Shown here: one piece after another, positions 6,124-12,427 of the stretch
Layout: every line of letters starts with the position of its first letter
Position numbering within the stretch: position 1 is the first letter of the stretch
Assembly: GCA_042088665.1 (NCBI GenBank)
Contig: JBELMB010000111.1
Location: 1-17,446, forward strand
Direction: 5' to 3'
DNA from: JBELMB01 sp042088665
GTDB lineage: Bacteria > Pseudomonadota > Alphaproteobacteria > Rhodobacterales > Rhodobacteraceae
DNA: 17,446 nucleotides
Position numbers and translations under genes: made by a program
The notes under the pieces: generated by a model
The model's database searches: none
What the model saw: only the letters and a program-made list of their open reading frames with translations
Told to the model about the DNA's origin: nothing

Positions 6124-7209
6124 ATGCAGGACGAGACACAGATATTGCCCCGTGACCGGCGCAAGGCCCGCGGCGCGCTGAGCCGGGAAACCGGGCGGTA
6201 TGAACGCTTTGACCGGGTTGCGTGCAGCGATGGCTGGGACATTCCGGAGGATCATCCGCCAAGCCGCACGGAGGTCCGGGAAGAGCGGCCCCGCTCCGTC
6301 ATCAGCTATGTGCGTTCGCCGGATCTGCCCTTTGACCGGACGCTCAACCCGTACCGGGGCTGCGAACACGGCTGCGTCTATTGCTTTGCGCGGCCGTCTC
6401 ATGCCTGGCTGGGGATGTCGCCGGGGCTGGATTTCGAGACGCAGCTGATCGCGCGGCCCACCGCACCAGAGGTGCTGGACAAGGAACTGCGCGCCAAACG
6501 CTATCAGCCCGCGCCGCTTGCCATTGGCACGAACACCGACCCCTACCAGCCCATCGAGCGCGACCGCGGCATCATGCGCGCCTGCCTCGAGGTGTTGCAG
6601 GCGCATCGTCACCCTGTCGCGATCGTGACGAAGGGCACGCTGATCGAGCGCGACATTGATATCCTTGCGCAGATGGCGGCCGATGGGCTGGCGCGGGTCG
6701 GCATCTCTGTCACCACGCTGGAGCCGGAGCTGTCGCGGCGTATGGAGCCGCGCGCGCCTGCGCCGGCACGCCGGCTGGAGACGATCCGCCGCCTGAGCGC
6801 CGCGGGCATTCCGGTGCGCGTCATGGCCTCGCCGCTGGTGCCCGCCCTCACCGACCACGAGATGGAAGAGATCCTGCAGGCTGGCGCCGCGGCGGGGGCA
6901 GTCGCGGCCAGCTGGATCATGTTGCGGCTGCCGCTGGAAGTGGCGGATCTTTGGCAGGATTGGCTGGCCGAGCACTACCCGGACCGTCAGCAGCGCATCA
7001 TGGGGCATTTGCGCGACATGCACGGGGGCGAGGTCTACTCGTCCAAGTGGTTCACGCGGATGCGCGGCGAGGGACCTTATGCAGAACTGATGGCGGCGCG
7101 GTTCCGGCGCGCGGTGCGGGCGCTTGGGTTGGATCGGGCGTTGCCACCGCTGACCAGTGAGCTCTTTGCGCCGCCAGCGCGGGCTGGCGACCAGTTGACG
7201 TTGTTCTAG
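6124..7209 (+). CDS. PA0069 family radical SAM protein (SplB-like)
   Basis: The 361-residue protein belongs to the PA0069 branch of COG1533, the SplB or 'DNA repair photolyase'-related radical SAM family. The CxxxCxxC cluster is at Cys80, Cys84 and Cys87 (RGCEHGCVYCFAR), which should bind the [4Fe-4S] cluster that cleaves S-adenosylmethionine. Downstream are GTNTDPYQPIE, VTKGTLIERD and the TTLEPELSRRMEPRAP segment typical of the subfamily. The substrate is unknown; a nucleic-acid repair role is often suggested but not shown for PA0069 members. The longer open frame from 4981 is antisense to the corrinoid gene and rejected. The start at 6124 fits the family N-terminus. An SOS box just upstream supports a DNA-damage role for this copy. 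It converges with bmt across a 400-bp gap. Confidence 0.9.
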   Translation: MQDETQILPRDRRKARGALSRETGRYERFDRVACSDGWDIPEDHPPSRTEVREERPRSVISYVRSPDLPFDRTLNPYRGCEHGCVYCFARPSHAWLGMSPGLDFETQLIARPTAPEVLDKELRAKRYQPAPLAIGTNTDPYQPIERDRGIMRACLEVLQAHRHPVAIVTKGTLIERDIDILAQMAADGLARVGISVTTLEPELSRRMEPRAPAPARRLETIRRLSAAGIPVRVMASPLVPALTDHEMEEILQAGAAAGAVAASWIMLRLPLEVADLWQDWLAEHYPDRQQRIMGHLRDMHGGEVYSSKWFTRMRGEGPYAELMAARFRRAVRALGLDRALPPLTSELFAPPARAGDQLTLF

Positions 7210-7609
7210 AGGTGCGGGTTTTCGGGCCTGTGCTGTGGGTCGCATTTGCGCCGGGAGCCAAGTGTCGGGACGGGAAACAGCGCTGCAAACGGGCATTTTC
7301 GTCCTCTTTTTCTTTCAGAACGGCCGCCTGCGCGGCGCAAGGCTGTGCTGAGCATTGGTTCAGGCGCTGCGTGGGCGTGGCGTGTCTTTTGCGCGCTGTG
7401 TGGCTGCGCCGAAGGGCTGCGCATGTGCCGCGGCTTGTGGGTGTTCTCGGTGCAACACGGTCTTTGGTCGGTCGCATGACCGGATGGGGGGCTCCGCGCC
7501 ATACTGGGGCATGCGCATCAGATATACTGTGCGGTCAGGGCCAATGGTCCCGTTGATGTCAAAGGTTTTCGCGGCGCGGCCCCGGTCCGGACTGCGCCCC
7601 GATCCTGGG
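7210..7609. other. 400-bp convergent spacer without a recognisable gene
   Basis: It lies between the 3' ends of the radical SAM gene and bmt. Several overlapping frames are open on both strands, as expected at this GC content, but none has a plausible ribosome-binding site plus recognisable product. There are short T-rich patches (for example near 7300-7315) but no strong stem next to them, so I cannot assign terminators. Confidence 0.4.
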
Positions 7610-8623
7610 TCAGGCGCGGCGTCTGCGTCCGCGGCGCTCGCGCTTTGCCGTTTCCTCGCCGGTGCCATCGCTGGCCGAGGAGAACCCGCCAAGCGCTTCG
7701 GCGATCACGTCCAGCGTGGGCCGTGCGCCGGGCGCGCGGGTTTCCAGCGCCGCGCGCATGGCCGCGAGGTGGACCGGCATGGTGCCGCAACAGCCACCGA
7801 TGATGCGCGCGCCACAATCGCGCGCCAGCACCGCGTACTCCGCCATCAGGTCTGGCGTGCCATCGTAATGGATATGGCCGTCGTGATATTTGGGGATGCC
7901 CGCGTTGCCCTTGGCGATCACGGGGCGTTCCGTCCCCTGTGCGGCAAACCCCAGCACCGTGCGCAGCAGGTCGGAGGCCCCGACGCCACAATTGGCCCCG
8001 AATGCCAGCGGCGCGTTGGGCAGGCTGTCGACCATGCTCACCATATCGGCGGAGGTCATGCCCATCATCGTGCGACCCGCGGTGTCAAAGCTCATGGTGC
8101 CGCACCATGGCGCATCGATGCGGCCAAAGGCCTCTGCCGCGGCGCGGAACTCCTCCGGGGCGCTGATCGTCTCGACCCACAGCACGTCTGCCCCGCCGTC
8201 CATCAGCCCGGCGGCGGTTTCCTCGAACATCTCGACGGCGGTGCGGTGGTCCAGCGTGCCCGCGGGGCCCATGATCTCGCCGGTGGGGCCTACGGACCCC
8301 GCGACGACGACATCACGCCCGGCGGCATCCGCCACGTCGCGTCCCAGTTCCGCGGCCATCTTGGACAGGGCGTAGGCCCGGTGACCTGCGTCGTGCAGTT
8401 TCAACCGCGACGCATTGGCGCCAAAGGAGTTGGTCAGAAACAGATCAGATCCCGCCTCCACCGCGCCGCTGTACAGCCTGCGGATCTTGTCGGTTTCGGT
8501 CTCGTTCCAGAACTCCGGCGCATCGCCGGATTGCAGGCCCATGTTAAACAGGTTGGTGCCGGTGGCCCCATCGGCCAATAGCCAGTCACGCTCCGCCAGC
8601 AGGCGGGAAAGGAGATTGCTCAT
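7610..8623 (-). CDS. bmt: Betaine-homocysteine / homocysteine S-methyltransferase (MetH N-domain type)
   Basis: The 337-residue protein is a zinc-dependent homocysteine methyltransferase of the Pfam S-methyl_trans family. DGATGTNL at residues 18-25 is the family start of the barrel. Cys212 (GANCGVG) and the pair Cys278-Cys279 (GGCCGT) are the three zinc ligands that activate homocysteine thiolate. LFLTNSFGANASRL at 61-74 is also typical. It would make methionine, using either betaine directly or a methyl-corrinoid protein as donor; the similarity to the first domain of MetH leaves both open. The C-terminus is very basic (KRERRGRRRRA). The start at 8623 is chosen for AGGAG about 5 bp upstream and the conserved N-terminus. 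The in-frame extension to 8902 is low-complexity and overlaps ydcF. It follows ydcF in the same direction after a 188-bp structured spacer. Confidence 0.9.
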   Translation of the reverse strand: MSNLLSRLLAERDWLLADGATGTNLFNMGLQSGDAPEFWNETETDKIRRLYSGAVEAGSDLFLTNSFGANASRLKLHDAGHRAYALSKMAAELGRDVADAAGRDVVVAGSVGPTGEIMGPAGTLDHRTAVEMFEETAAGLMDGGADVLWVETISAPEEFRAAAEAFGRIDAPWCGTMSFDTAGRTMMGMTSADMVSMVDSLPNAPLAFGANCGVGASDLLRTVLGFAAQGTERPVIAKGNAGIPKYHDGHIHYDGTPDLMAEYAVLARDCGARIIGGCCGTMPVHLAAMRAALETRAPGARPTLDVIAEALGGFSSASDGTGEETAKRERRGRRRRA

Positions 8624-8721
8624 CGGACTCCTGCCGTTTTGATCTTTGGCGGGTGTCTCACGGGGGCCAAGTTGAAGCAAACGCATAATCTGCATGTTTT
8701 TCATGAGCAGATTTGGGGTTC

Positions 8722-8780
8722 GCGCTGGCTGGTCTGGACCTGAGAGGTGGTCCGGCGACGTTTGCAGCGCCGTGACCAGC
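8722..8780 (-). promoter_or_regulatory. Structured leader between ydcF and bmt
   Basis: On the minus strand GCTGGTC (8780-8774) is complementary to GACCAGC (8734-8728). Inside this lies GGACC/GGTCC (8753-8749 with 8740-8736, 8-base loop). GCGCTG (8770-8765) can pair with CAGCGC (8727-8722), which would form a pseudoknot across the outer stem. The order of elements, with GCGCTGCAA early and CAGG later, loosely recalls the SAH riboswitch, whose known targets are methionine-cycle genes. The conserved purine-rich stretch before GCGCTGCAA is missing, however, and the structure ends about 100 bases before the bmt start. It may instead be a ydcF 3'-end structure. Confidence 0.3.
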
Positions 8781-8813
8781 GCCGTGACTAGCGCGATGAT
8801 CGGCGCCGTGATC
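8766..8813. repeat. Four tandem 12-bp repeats after ydcF
   Basis: Four 12-bp units follow each other: AGCGCCGTGACC, AGCGCCGTGACT, AGCGCGATGATC and GGCGCCGTGATC. The last unit abuts the ydcF stop codon (8812-8814). Units differ from each other at one to four positions, indicating slippage-type expansion followed by drift. The unit nearest bmt provides part of the leader pairing described for 8722-8780. Confidence 0.8.
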
Positions 8814-9441
8814 AGTACAGGAACCCCTCGGGCAGGCTGTCTTGCACGCCCAGAGCACGCGCAGCAGAATAGGCCGATCCGCGCGCGATATTCAGCCCCC
8901 AAGCGGCAATTTCACGTGTGAAGGCAACGGCCCAGCGTGTTGTTCCAAAGGAATAATCCTCGCTCGCGCAGACCGCGGCCGGACGCCCGGCCCAAGCCAG
9001 CGAGGCGGCGCCGCGCAGGGTGTGAAAGGGTTCGGTCACCACCAGCAACGTGGGGGCCGCGGCCAGCGCCGGTTTCGACAGCAGCGCGTTTTCCAAGGTG
9101 GAGCGGGATGTCCCCTCCCATGTGATCTGCGCCTCGGGCACGCCCATATCCGCGGCAAGGCGGGCCATGTTTTCCCCGGCAGAGAGCGCCGGATCCTCGC
9201 CTGTGCCGGTCATATGCAATCGCTTGACCACGCCCCGGTCGTAGAGATCCACGGCGGCGCGCACACGCGCGGCGCTGTCCGCGCCAAGGGCATCGGGACT
9301 GCCGCCGCTGGCCCCCAGCACCACGGCGGTGTGCCGCGGCGCGTCCCATGTGGCGCAGGCTGGCACGAGGAAGGCGGCCAAGGTCAGCGCAGTGCACAGC
9401 GCGACGTAGCCCGCCAAAAGGCGTATCAGACTGCGGCGCAT
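8812..9441 (-). CDS. YdcF family (DUF218) protein with N-terminal membrane segment
   Basis: The 209-residue protein starts with a hydrophobic segment (about residues 6-29, a signal anchor or uncleaved signal). The DUF218/YdcF/SanA fold follows: AVVLGASGGSP (about 39-49), DSAARVRAAVDLYDRG (about 55-70), GTGEDPALSAGENMARLA and the TRSTLENALLS segment where the family keeps a Thr/Asn motif. Members bind nucleotides or act in envelope maintenance, but no firm reaction is known, so the role is left open. The start at 9441 gives the hydrophobic N-terminus; the upstream GGGG is only a weak ribosome-binding site. It lies between guaA (108 bp upstream) and bmt (188 bp downstream) in the same direction, possibly as part of their transcript. 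Confidence 0.85.
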   Translation of the reverse strand: MRRSLIRLLAGYVALCTALTLAAFLVPACATWDAPRHTAVVLGASGGSPDALGADSAARVRAAVDLYDRGVVKRLHMTGTGEDPALSAGENMARLAADMGVPEAQITWEGTSRSTLENALLSKPALAAAPTLLVVTEPFHTLRGAASLAWAGRPAAVCASEDYSFGTTRWAVAFTREIAAWGLNIARGSAYSAARALGVQDSLPEGFLY

Positions 9442-9549
9442 GTCAAGACCCCGGGCAAGCGCCAGAGCCGATCCCGGCGGGGACAGGCGTTCCCATCAGG
9501 TCCGGTCCCGAAACCCGTACCGATCCCGGGACTGTCGCGCGGGCCTTGG

Positions 9550-11118
9550 TCATTCCCACTCGATGGTGCCCGGCGGTTTCGACGTGATGTCATAGGTCAC
9601 GCGGTTGATGCCTTTGACCTCGTTGATGATCCGGGTCGCGGTTTCGCCGAGGAAATCATGGGTGAACGGGTAGTAATCCGCCGTCATCCCGTCGACGCTG
9701 GTCACGGCGCGCAGCGCACAGGCATAATCATAGGTGCGTCCGTCCCCCATCACGCCAACGGTGCGCACGGGCAGAAGCGCCACGAAAGCCTGCCAGATCT
9801 CGTCATAGAGACCGTGCTTGCGGATCTGGTCAATGTAGACGGCATCTGCCTTGCGCAGGATCTCAAGCTTGTCGCGGGTGATCTCGCCGGGGCAGCGAAT
9901 CGCCAGACCCGGCCCGGGAAAGGGGTGACGGCCGATGAAACTGGCGGGCAGGCCAAGCTCATGCCCCAGCGCCCGCACTTCGTCCTTGAAAAGCTCGCGC
10001 AATGGCTCGACCAGCTTCAGCCCCATCTTTTCCGGCAGACCGCCAACGTTGTGGTGGGACTTGATGGTGACGGAAGGGCCACCTGTGAAGGACACACTCT
10101 CGATGACATCCGGGTACAGCGTGCCCTGGGCGAGGAATTCTGCCCCCTCGATCGCATTGGCATGTTTCTGGAAGACGTCGATGAAGAGCCTGCCGATGGT
10201 CTTTCGCTTGACCTCCGGGTCAGAGACGCCTTCGAGTTCGCCCAGAAACAGATCGGCCTCCTCGGCATGGATCAGGGGGATGTTGTAGGTGTCGCGGAAC
10301 ATGGCGACGACCTCGTCGGCCTCGTTCTGGCGCAGCAGGCCGTGATCGACAAAGACGCAGGTCAGCTGGTCGCCAATAGCCTCGTGGATCAGCACCGCGG
10401 CGACAGAGCTGTCGACGCCGCCCGACAGACCGCAGATCACCGATCTGTCGCCAACCTGTGCGCGGATCTTTGCGATCGCCTCTTCGCGGTAGGCGCCCAT
10501 GGTCCAGTCGCCGGTGAAACCCGCCGCGCGCAGGAAGTTGCGGTACAGCGTCTTGCCGGCGGGGGTGTGGTGGACCTCCGGGTGGAACTGCACGGCGAAG
10601 AAGCGTCGCGCCGGGTCTGCGGTCACGGCGAAGGGCGCGCCGGGCGATGTTGCAAACACTTCGAACCCGGGAGCAAGGCGCGAGACGTGATCGCCGTGGC
10701 TCATCCAGACCTGTTCGCGCTGGCTGTCATCGGCGAACCAGCCGTCGAGCAGGTCGAGATCGGTCTGTGCGGGCGTGACATAGGCGCGGCCAAATTCTGC
10801 GGTGCCTTCTCCGGCGATGACTTCGCCGCCGAGGTCCTGCATCATGACCTGCTGGCCGTAGCAGATCCCGAGAATCGGCACGCCGAGGTCGTAGACGGCG
10901 CGCGGCGGTCGTGGGCTGCCGTCGCGGGTCACCGAATCCGGCCCGCCGGAGAAGATCACGGCCTTGGGCGCGAAATCCTCCAGAAAGGCCTGGGTGACCT
11001 TTTGGTAGGGGTGTATTTCGCAATACGTGTTGAACTCTCGCAGGCGGCGCGCGATCAGCTGCGTCACCTGGCTGCCGAAGTCGATGATCAGAAGGCGGTC
11101 ATGCTGGGATTTTGTCAT
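9550..11118 (-). CDS. guaA: GMP synthase (glutamine-hydrolysing)
   Basis: GuaA converts XMP to GMP using ATP and glutamine. The 522-residue protein is full length. The amidotransferase domain has Cys86 in GICYGQQ and His179/Glu181 in FHPEVHHTP. The ATP-pyrophosphatase P-loop SGGVDSS is at residues 232-238. The C-terminal dimerisation domain ends in the canonical KPPGTIEWE. A good Shine-Dalgarno (AGGGAGG) lies just before the ATG at 11118. It is divergent from the Lin0512 genes across only 52 bp, so promoters must be compact or overlap. Downstream (9505-9532) GTCCCG and CGGGAC form an inverted repeat but lack a T-run, so I do not call a terminator. Identification is certain. Confidence 0.98.
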   Translation of the reverse strand: MTKSQHDRLLIIDFGSQVTQLIARRLREFNTYCEIHPYQKVTQAFLEDFAPKAVIFSGGPDSVTRDGSPRPPRAVYDLGVPILGICYGQQVMMQDLGGEVIAGEGTAEFGRAYVTPAQTDLDLLDGWFADDSQREQVWMSHGDHVSRLAPGFEVFATSPGAPFAVTADPARRFFAVQFHPEVHHTPAGKTLYRNFLRAAGFTGDWTMGAYREEAIAKIRAQVGDRSVICGLSGGVDSSVAAVLIHEAIGDQLTCVFVDHGLLRQNEADEVVAMFRDTYNIPLIHAEEADLFLGELEGVSDPEVKRKTIGRLFIDVFQKHANAIEGAEFLAQGTLYPDVIESVSFTGGPSVTIKSHHNVGGLPEKMGLKLVEPLRELFKDEVRALGHELGLPASFIGRHPFPGPGLAIRCPGEITRDKLEILRKADAVYIDQIRKHGLYDEIWQAFVALLPVRTVGVMGDGRTYDYACALRAVTSVDGMTADYYPFTHDFLGETATRIINEVKGINRVTYDITSKPPGTIEWE

Positions 11119-11139
11119 GCCTCCCTGTAGGCAGGAGGC
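11119..11139. repeat. Inverted repeat covering the guaA ribosome-binding site
   Basis: GCCTCC (11119-11124) and GGAGGC (11134-11139) are complementary around a 9-base loop. The guaA Shine-Dalgarno is inside the arm next to the start codon. In the guaA mRNA this hairpin could mask the ribosome-binding site; in DNA it could be an operator between the two divergent genes. Confidence 0.4.
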
Positions 11140-11170
11140 GCGGAAACATCAAGATTTGGGGAGGGGACCT

Positions 11171-11530
11171 GTGCAGGTTTTGACAGAATTCGGATTGGGC
11201 ACGGCGTTGCGCAGCGGAAGTTACACTGCCGCAGCGGAACGGGCGCTGCGCGATGCCTTGTGGAAGCAATCGATCCGGGCAGCAGAAGTCTTTGGCTACA
11301 CGAAAGAAGACATGCGTCTCGACGTTCGGGTTGGCGTGCAGGCGCCGGACGAGGTGGACACCGATGCGCTGGCGGCGGTGTTCCCATATGGCACGGCAGA
11401 GATCACGGTGGTGAAAGGCGGGCTGGACCTGCCGCATCCCAGCGGAGCAGGGCAGGGCGCCGTGATGGCCAATGTGTCGATCACCGTGCAATTCCTTGAT
11501 GCCAGCCAAACCGGGGAGACGGGCGCATGA
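11171..11530 (+). CDS. Lin0512 family protein, first of two tandem paralogues
   Basis: The 119-residue protein begins at GTG 11171 (VQVLTEFGLGTALRSG), preceded by GGAGGGG about 5 bp upstream. The open frame extends further upstream, but that part is antisense to guaA. Family features are the initial strand followed by a G-x-G turn (EFGLGT), a helix with SYTAAAERALRDAL, and a VVKGGLDLPHPSG segment towards the end. Lin0512 proteins are about 110-120 residues and of unknown function. The stop overlaps the next gene's start by 4 bp (ATGA), and the two proteins share layout but differ clearly in sequence, so they may form a heteromer. The family assignment rests on recalled family pattern. Confidence 0.75.
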   Translation: MQVLTEFGLGTALRSGSYTAAAERALRDALWKQSIRAAEVFGYTKEDMRLDVRVGVQAPDEVDTDALAAVFPYGTAEITVVKGGLDLPHPSGAGQGAVMANVSITVQFLDASQTGETGA

Positions 11531-11844
11531 GCATGGAACGGTTGATTCTGCAGATGGGCATGGGGCTGGACGCAGGCGGCGATGTGCAGGCTGCAGCAGG
11601 CCGCGCGGTGGCGGATGCGCAGAACCGGACGGTGGTGCATGTGTCGCAGGATACGGCAGAGATGCGCCTGACGCTGGGCGTGCCGGGGGCCGTCGCACTG
11701 GACCCCGCGCCGCTGGTGGCCGCGCTGGGGGACAGCGGATGCGCGGTGACTGTGGTCGAGGGCGGACTGGCCAGCGGGGCATCGGTGGTGGTCACTGCGG
11801 CGGTGGAGCGGTTCATGCCAATCACCGATGGGGCGCAGACCTGA
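11527..11844 (+). CDS. Lin0512 family protein, second of two tandem paralogues
   Basis: The 105-residue protein (MSMERLILQMGMGLDAGG) has the same order of elements as its neighbour: an initial strand ending in a G-x-G turn (MGMGLDAGG matching FGLGTALRSG), a helix starting DVQAAAGRAVADA, a strand MRLTLGVPGAV, and VVEGGLASGASVVV matching VVKGGLDLPHPSG. The shared G-x-G and GGL positions indicate an old duplication. It is translationally coupled to the first copy by ATGA. The function is unknown. The stop codon lies within the first unit of a 13-bp direct repeat (11841-11866) that opens a repeat-rich spacer. Confidence 0.75.
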   Translation: MSMERLILQMGMGLDAGGDVQAAAGRAVADAQNRTVVHVSQDTAEMRLTLGVPGAVALDPAPLVAALGDSGCAVTVVEGGLASGASVVVTAAVERFMPITDGAQT

Positions 11845-11950
11845 CGCGCAGATCTGACGCGCAGGCTCGGTGCGGTTGGCTGGCCCTGTGCGTTCGCCTT
11901 GGGCTGGCCCAGTGAGTTCACGCATTGGGCTGAGCCAGCGGGCTGACGCG
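11841..11950. repeat. Short direct repeats downstream of the Lin0512 pair
   Basis: A 13-bp unit starting CTGACGCGCAG occurs twice head-to-tail (11841-11853 and 11854-11866). It is followed by three degenerate copies of a roughly 23-26-bp unit starting TTGG(G)CTG (11876-11898, 11899-11924, 11925-11950). They are recognisable by shared starts and spacing but are not exact. Confidence 0.6.
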
Positions 11951-12047
11951 GCGCGCTGACATATTGGTGGACGCAAGTGGTGGCGCGCAGGGCAGCACGG
12001 CAACGACGGGCCGGGTGGTCCTGTTTCGTCCTGCAGGATGGACCGAT

Positions 12048-12130
12048 TGATCCGGCCCCCTGTGATCCGGCCCCCTGTGATCCGGCCCCCTGTGATCCGG
12101 CCCTTGTGAAGCGGCCCGGTTGATCCGGCA
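12048..12130. repeat. 15-bp tandem repeat array upstream of the MttB-family gene
   Basis: TGATCCGGCCCCCTG occurs three times exactly (12048-12062, 12063-12077, 12078-12092). A 14-base variant follows (12093-12106), then a degenerate unit (12107-12120) and a final partial copy TGATCCGGCA (12121-12130). The unit length is a multiple of three, so frames stay open through it, but no gene is evident. The surrounding 583-bp spacer (11845-12427) otherwise shows no coding gene. Confidence 0.85.
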
Positions 12131-12372
12131 TGGATGCACCGCGCGTCGAACCACTTGTGCACCCGCCAGCGGGTTAGAAGGCCTTGCGCCGATACGGGCC
12201 CCATCCGCGGCAGGTCAGACCGCCGCGTCTTGCACAAGGGCTGCGGGAGGCCTGTTCCCGGAAGGCATCGTGCACTGGGCGGACTGCTTGCTTCGGGATG
12301 TCGGTTTTTCGTCCCATGCGCCGGAAACGCACCAAGGCCCCTCGCAGGGACAGGATAGAAGCATGGGAACGG

Positions 12373-12406
12373 TGCGGTCGGCGACCGCAGAGGCGCGGTG
12401 TGCGCC
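12373..12406 (+). promoter_or_regulatory. Two consecutive hairpins just before the MttB-family gene
   Basis: TGCGGTC (12373-12379) pairs with GACCGCA (12383-12389) around GGC. GGCGC (12392-12396) pairs with GCGCC (12402-12406) around GGTGT. The pair ends about 10 bases before the GAGGG ribosome-binding site (12416-12420). They may structure the mRNA leader; no known riboswitch consensus is recognised. Confidence 0.35.
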
Positions 12407-12427
12407 GCGAGAAGCGAGGGCGACGAG

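Noticed and set aside
8736..8753. Possible glycine riboswitch piece (CTCTCAGG on the minus strand) before bmt
   Set aside because: Only this short 3' element matches. The preceding core with its conserved purine-rich segment and a P1 closing stem are not present.
8842..11130. Very long plus-strand open frame (about 760 codons)
   Set aside because: It is antisense to guaA and ydcF, both unmistakable. It has no family resemblance and the His/Gly/Arg-rich composition of an antisense shadow.
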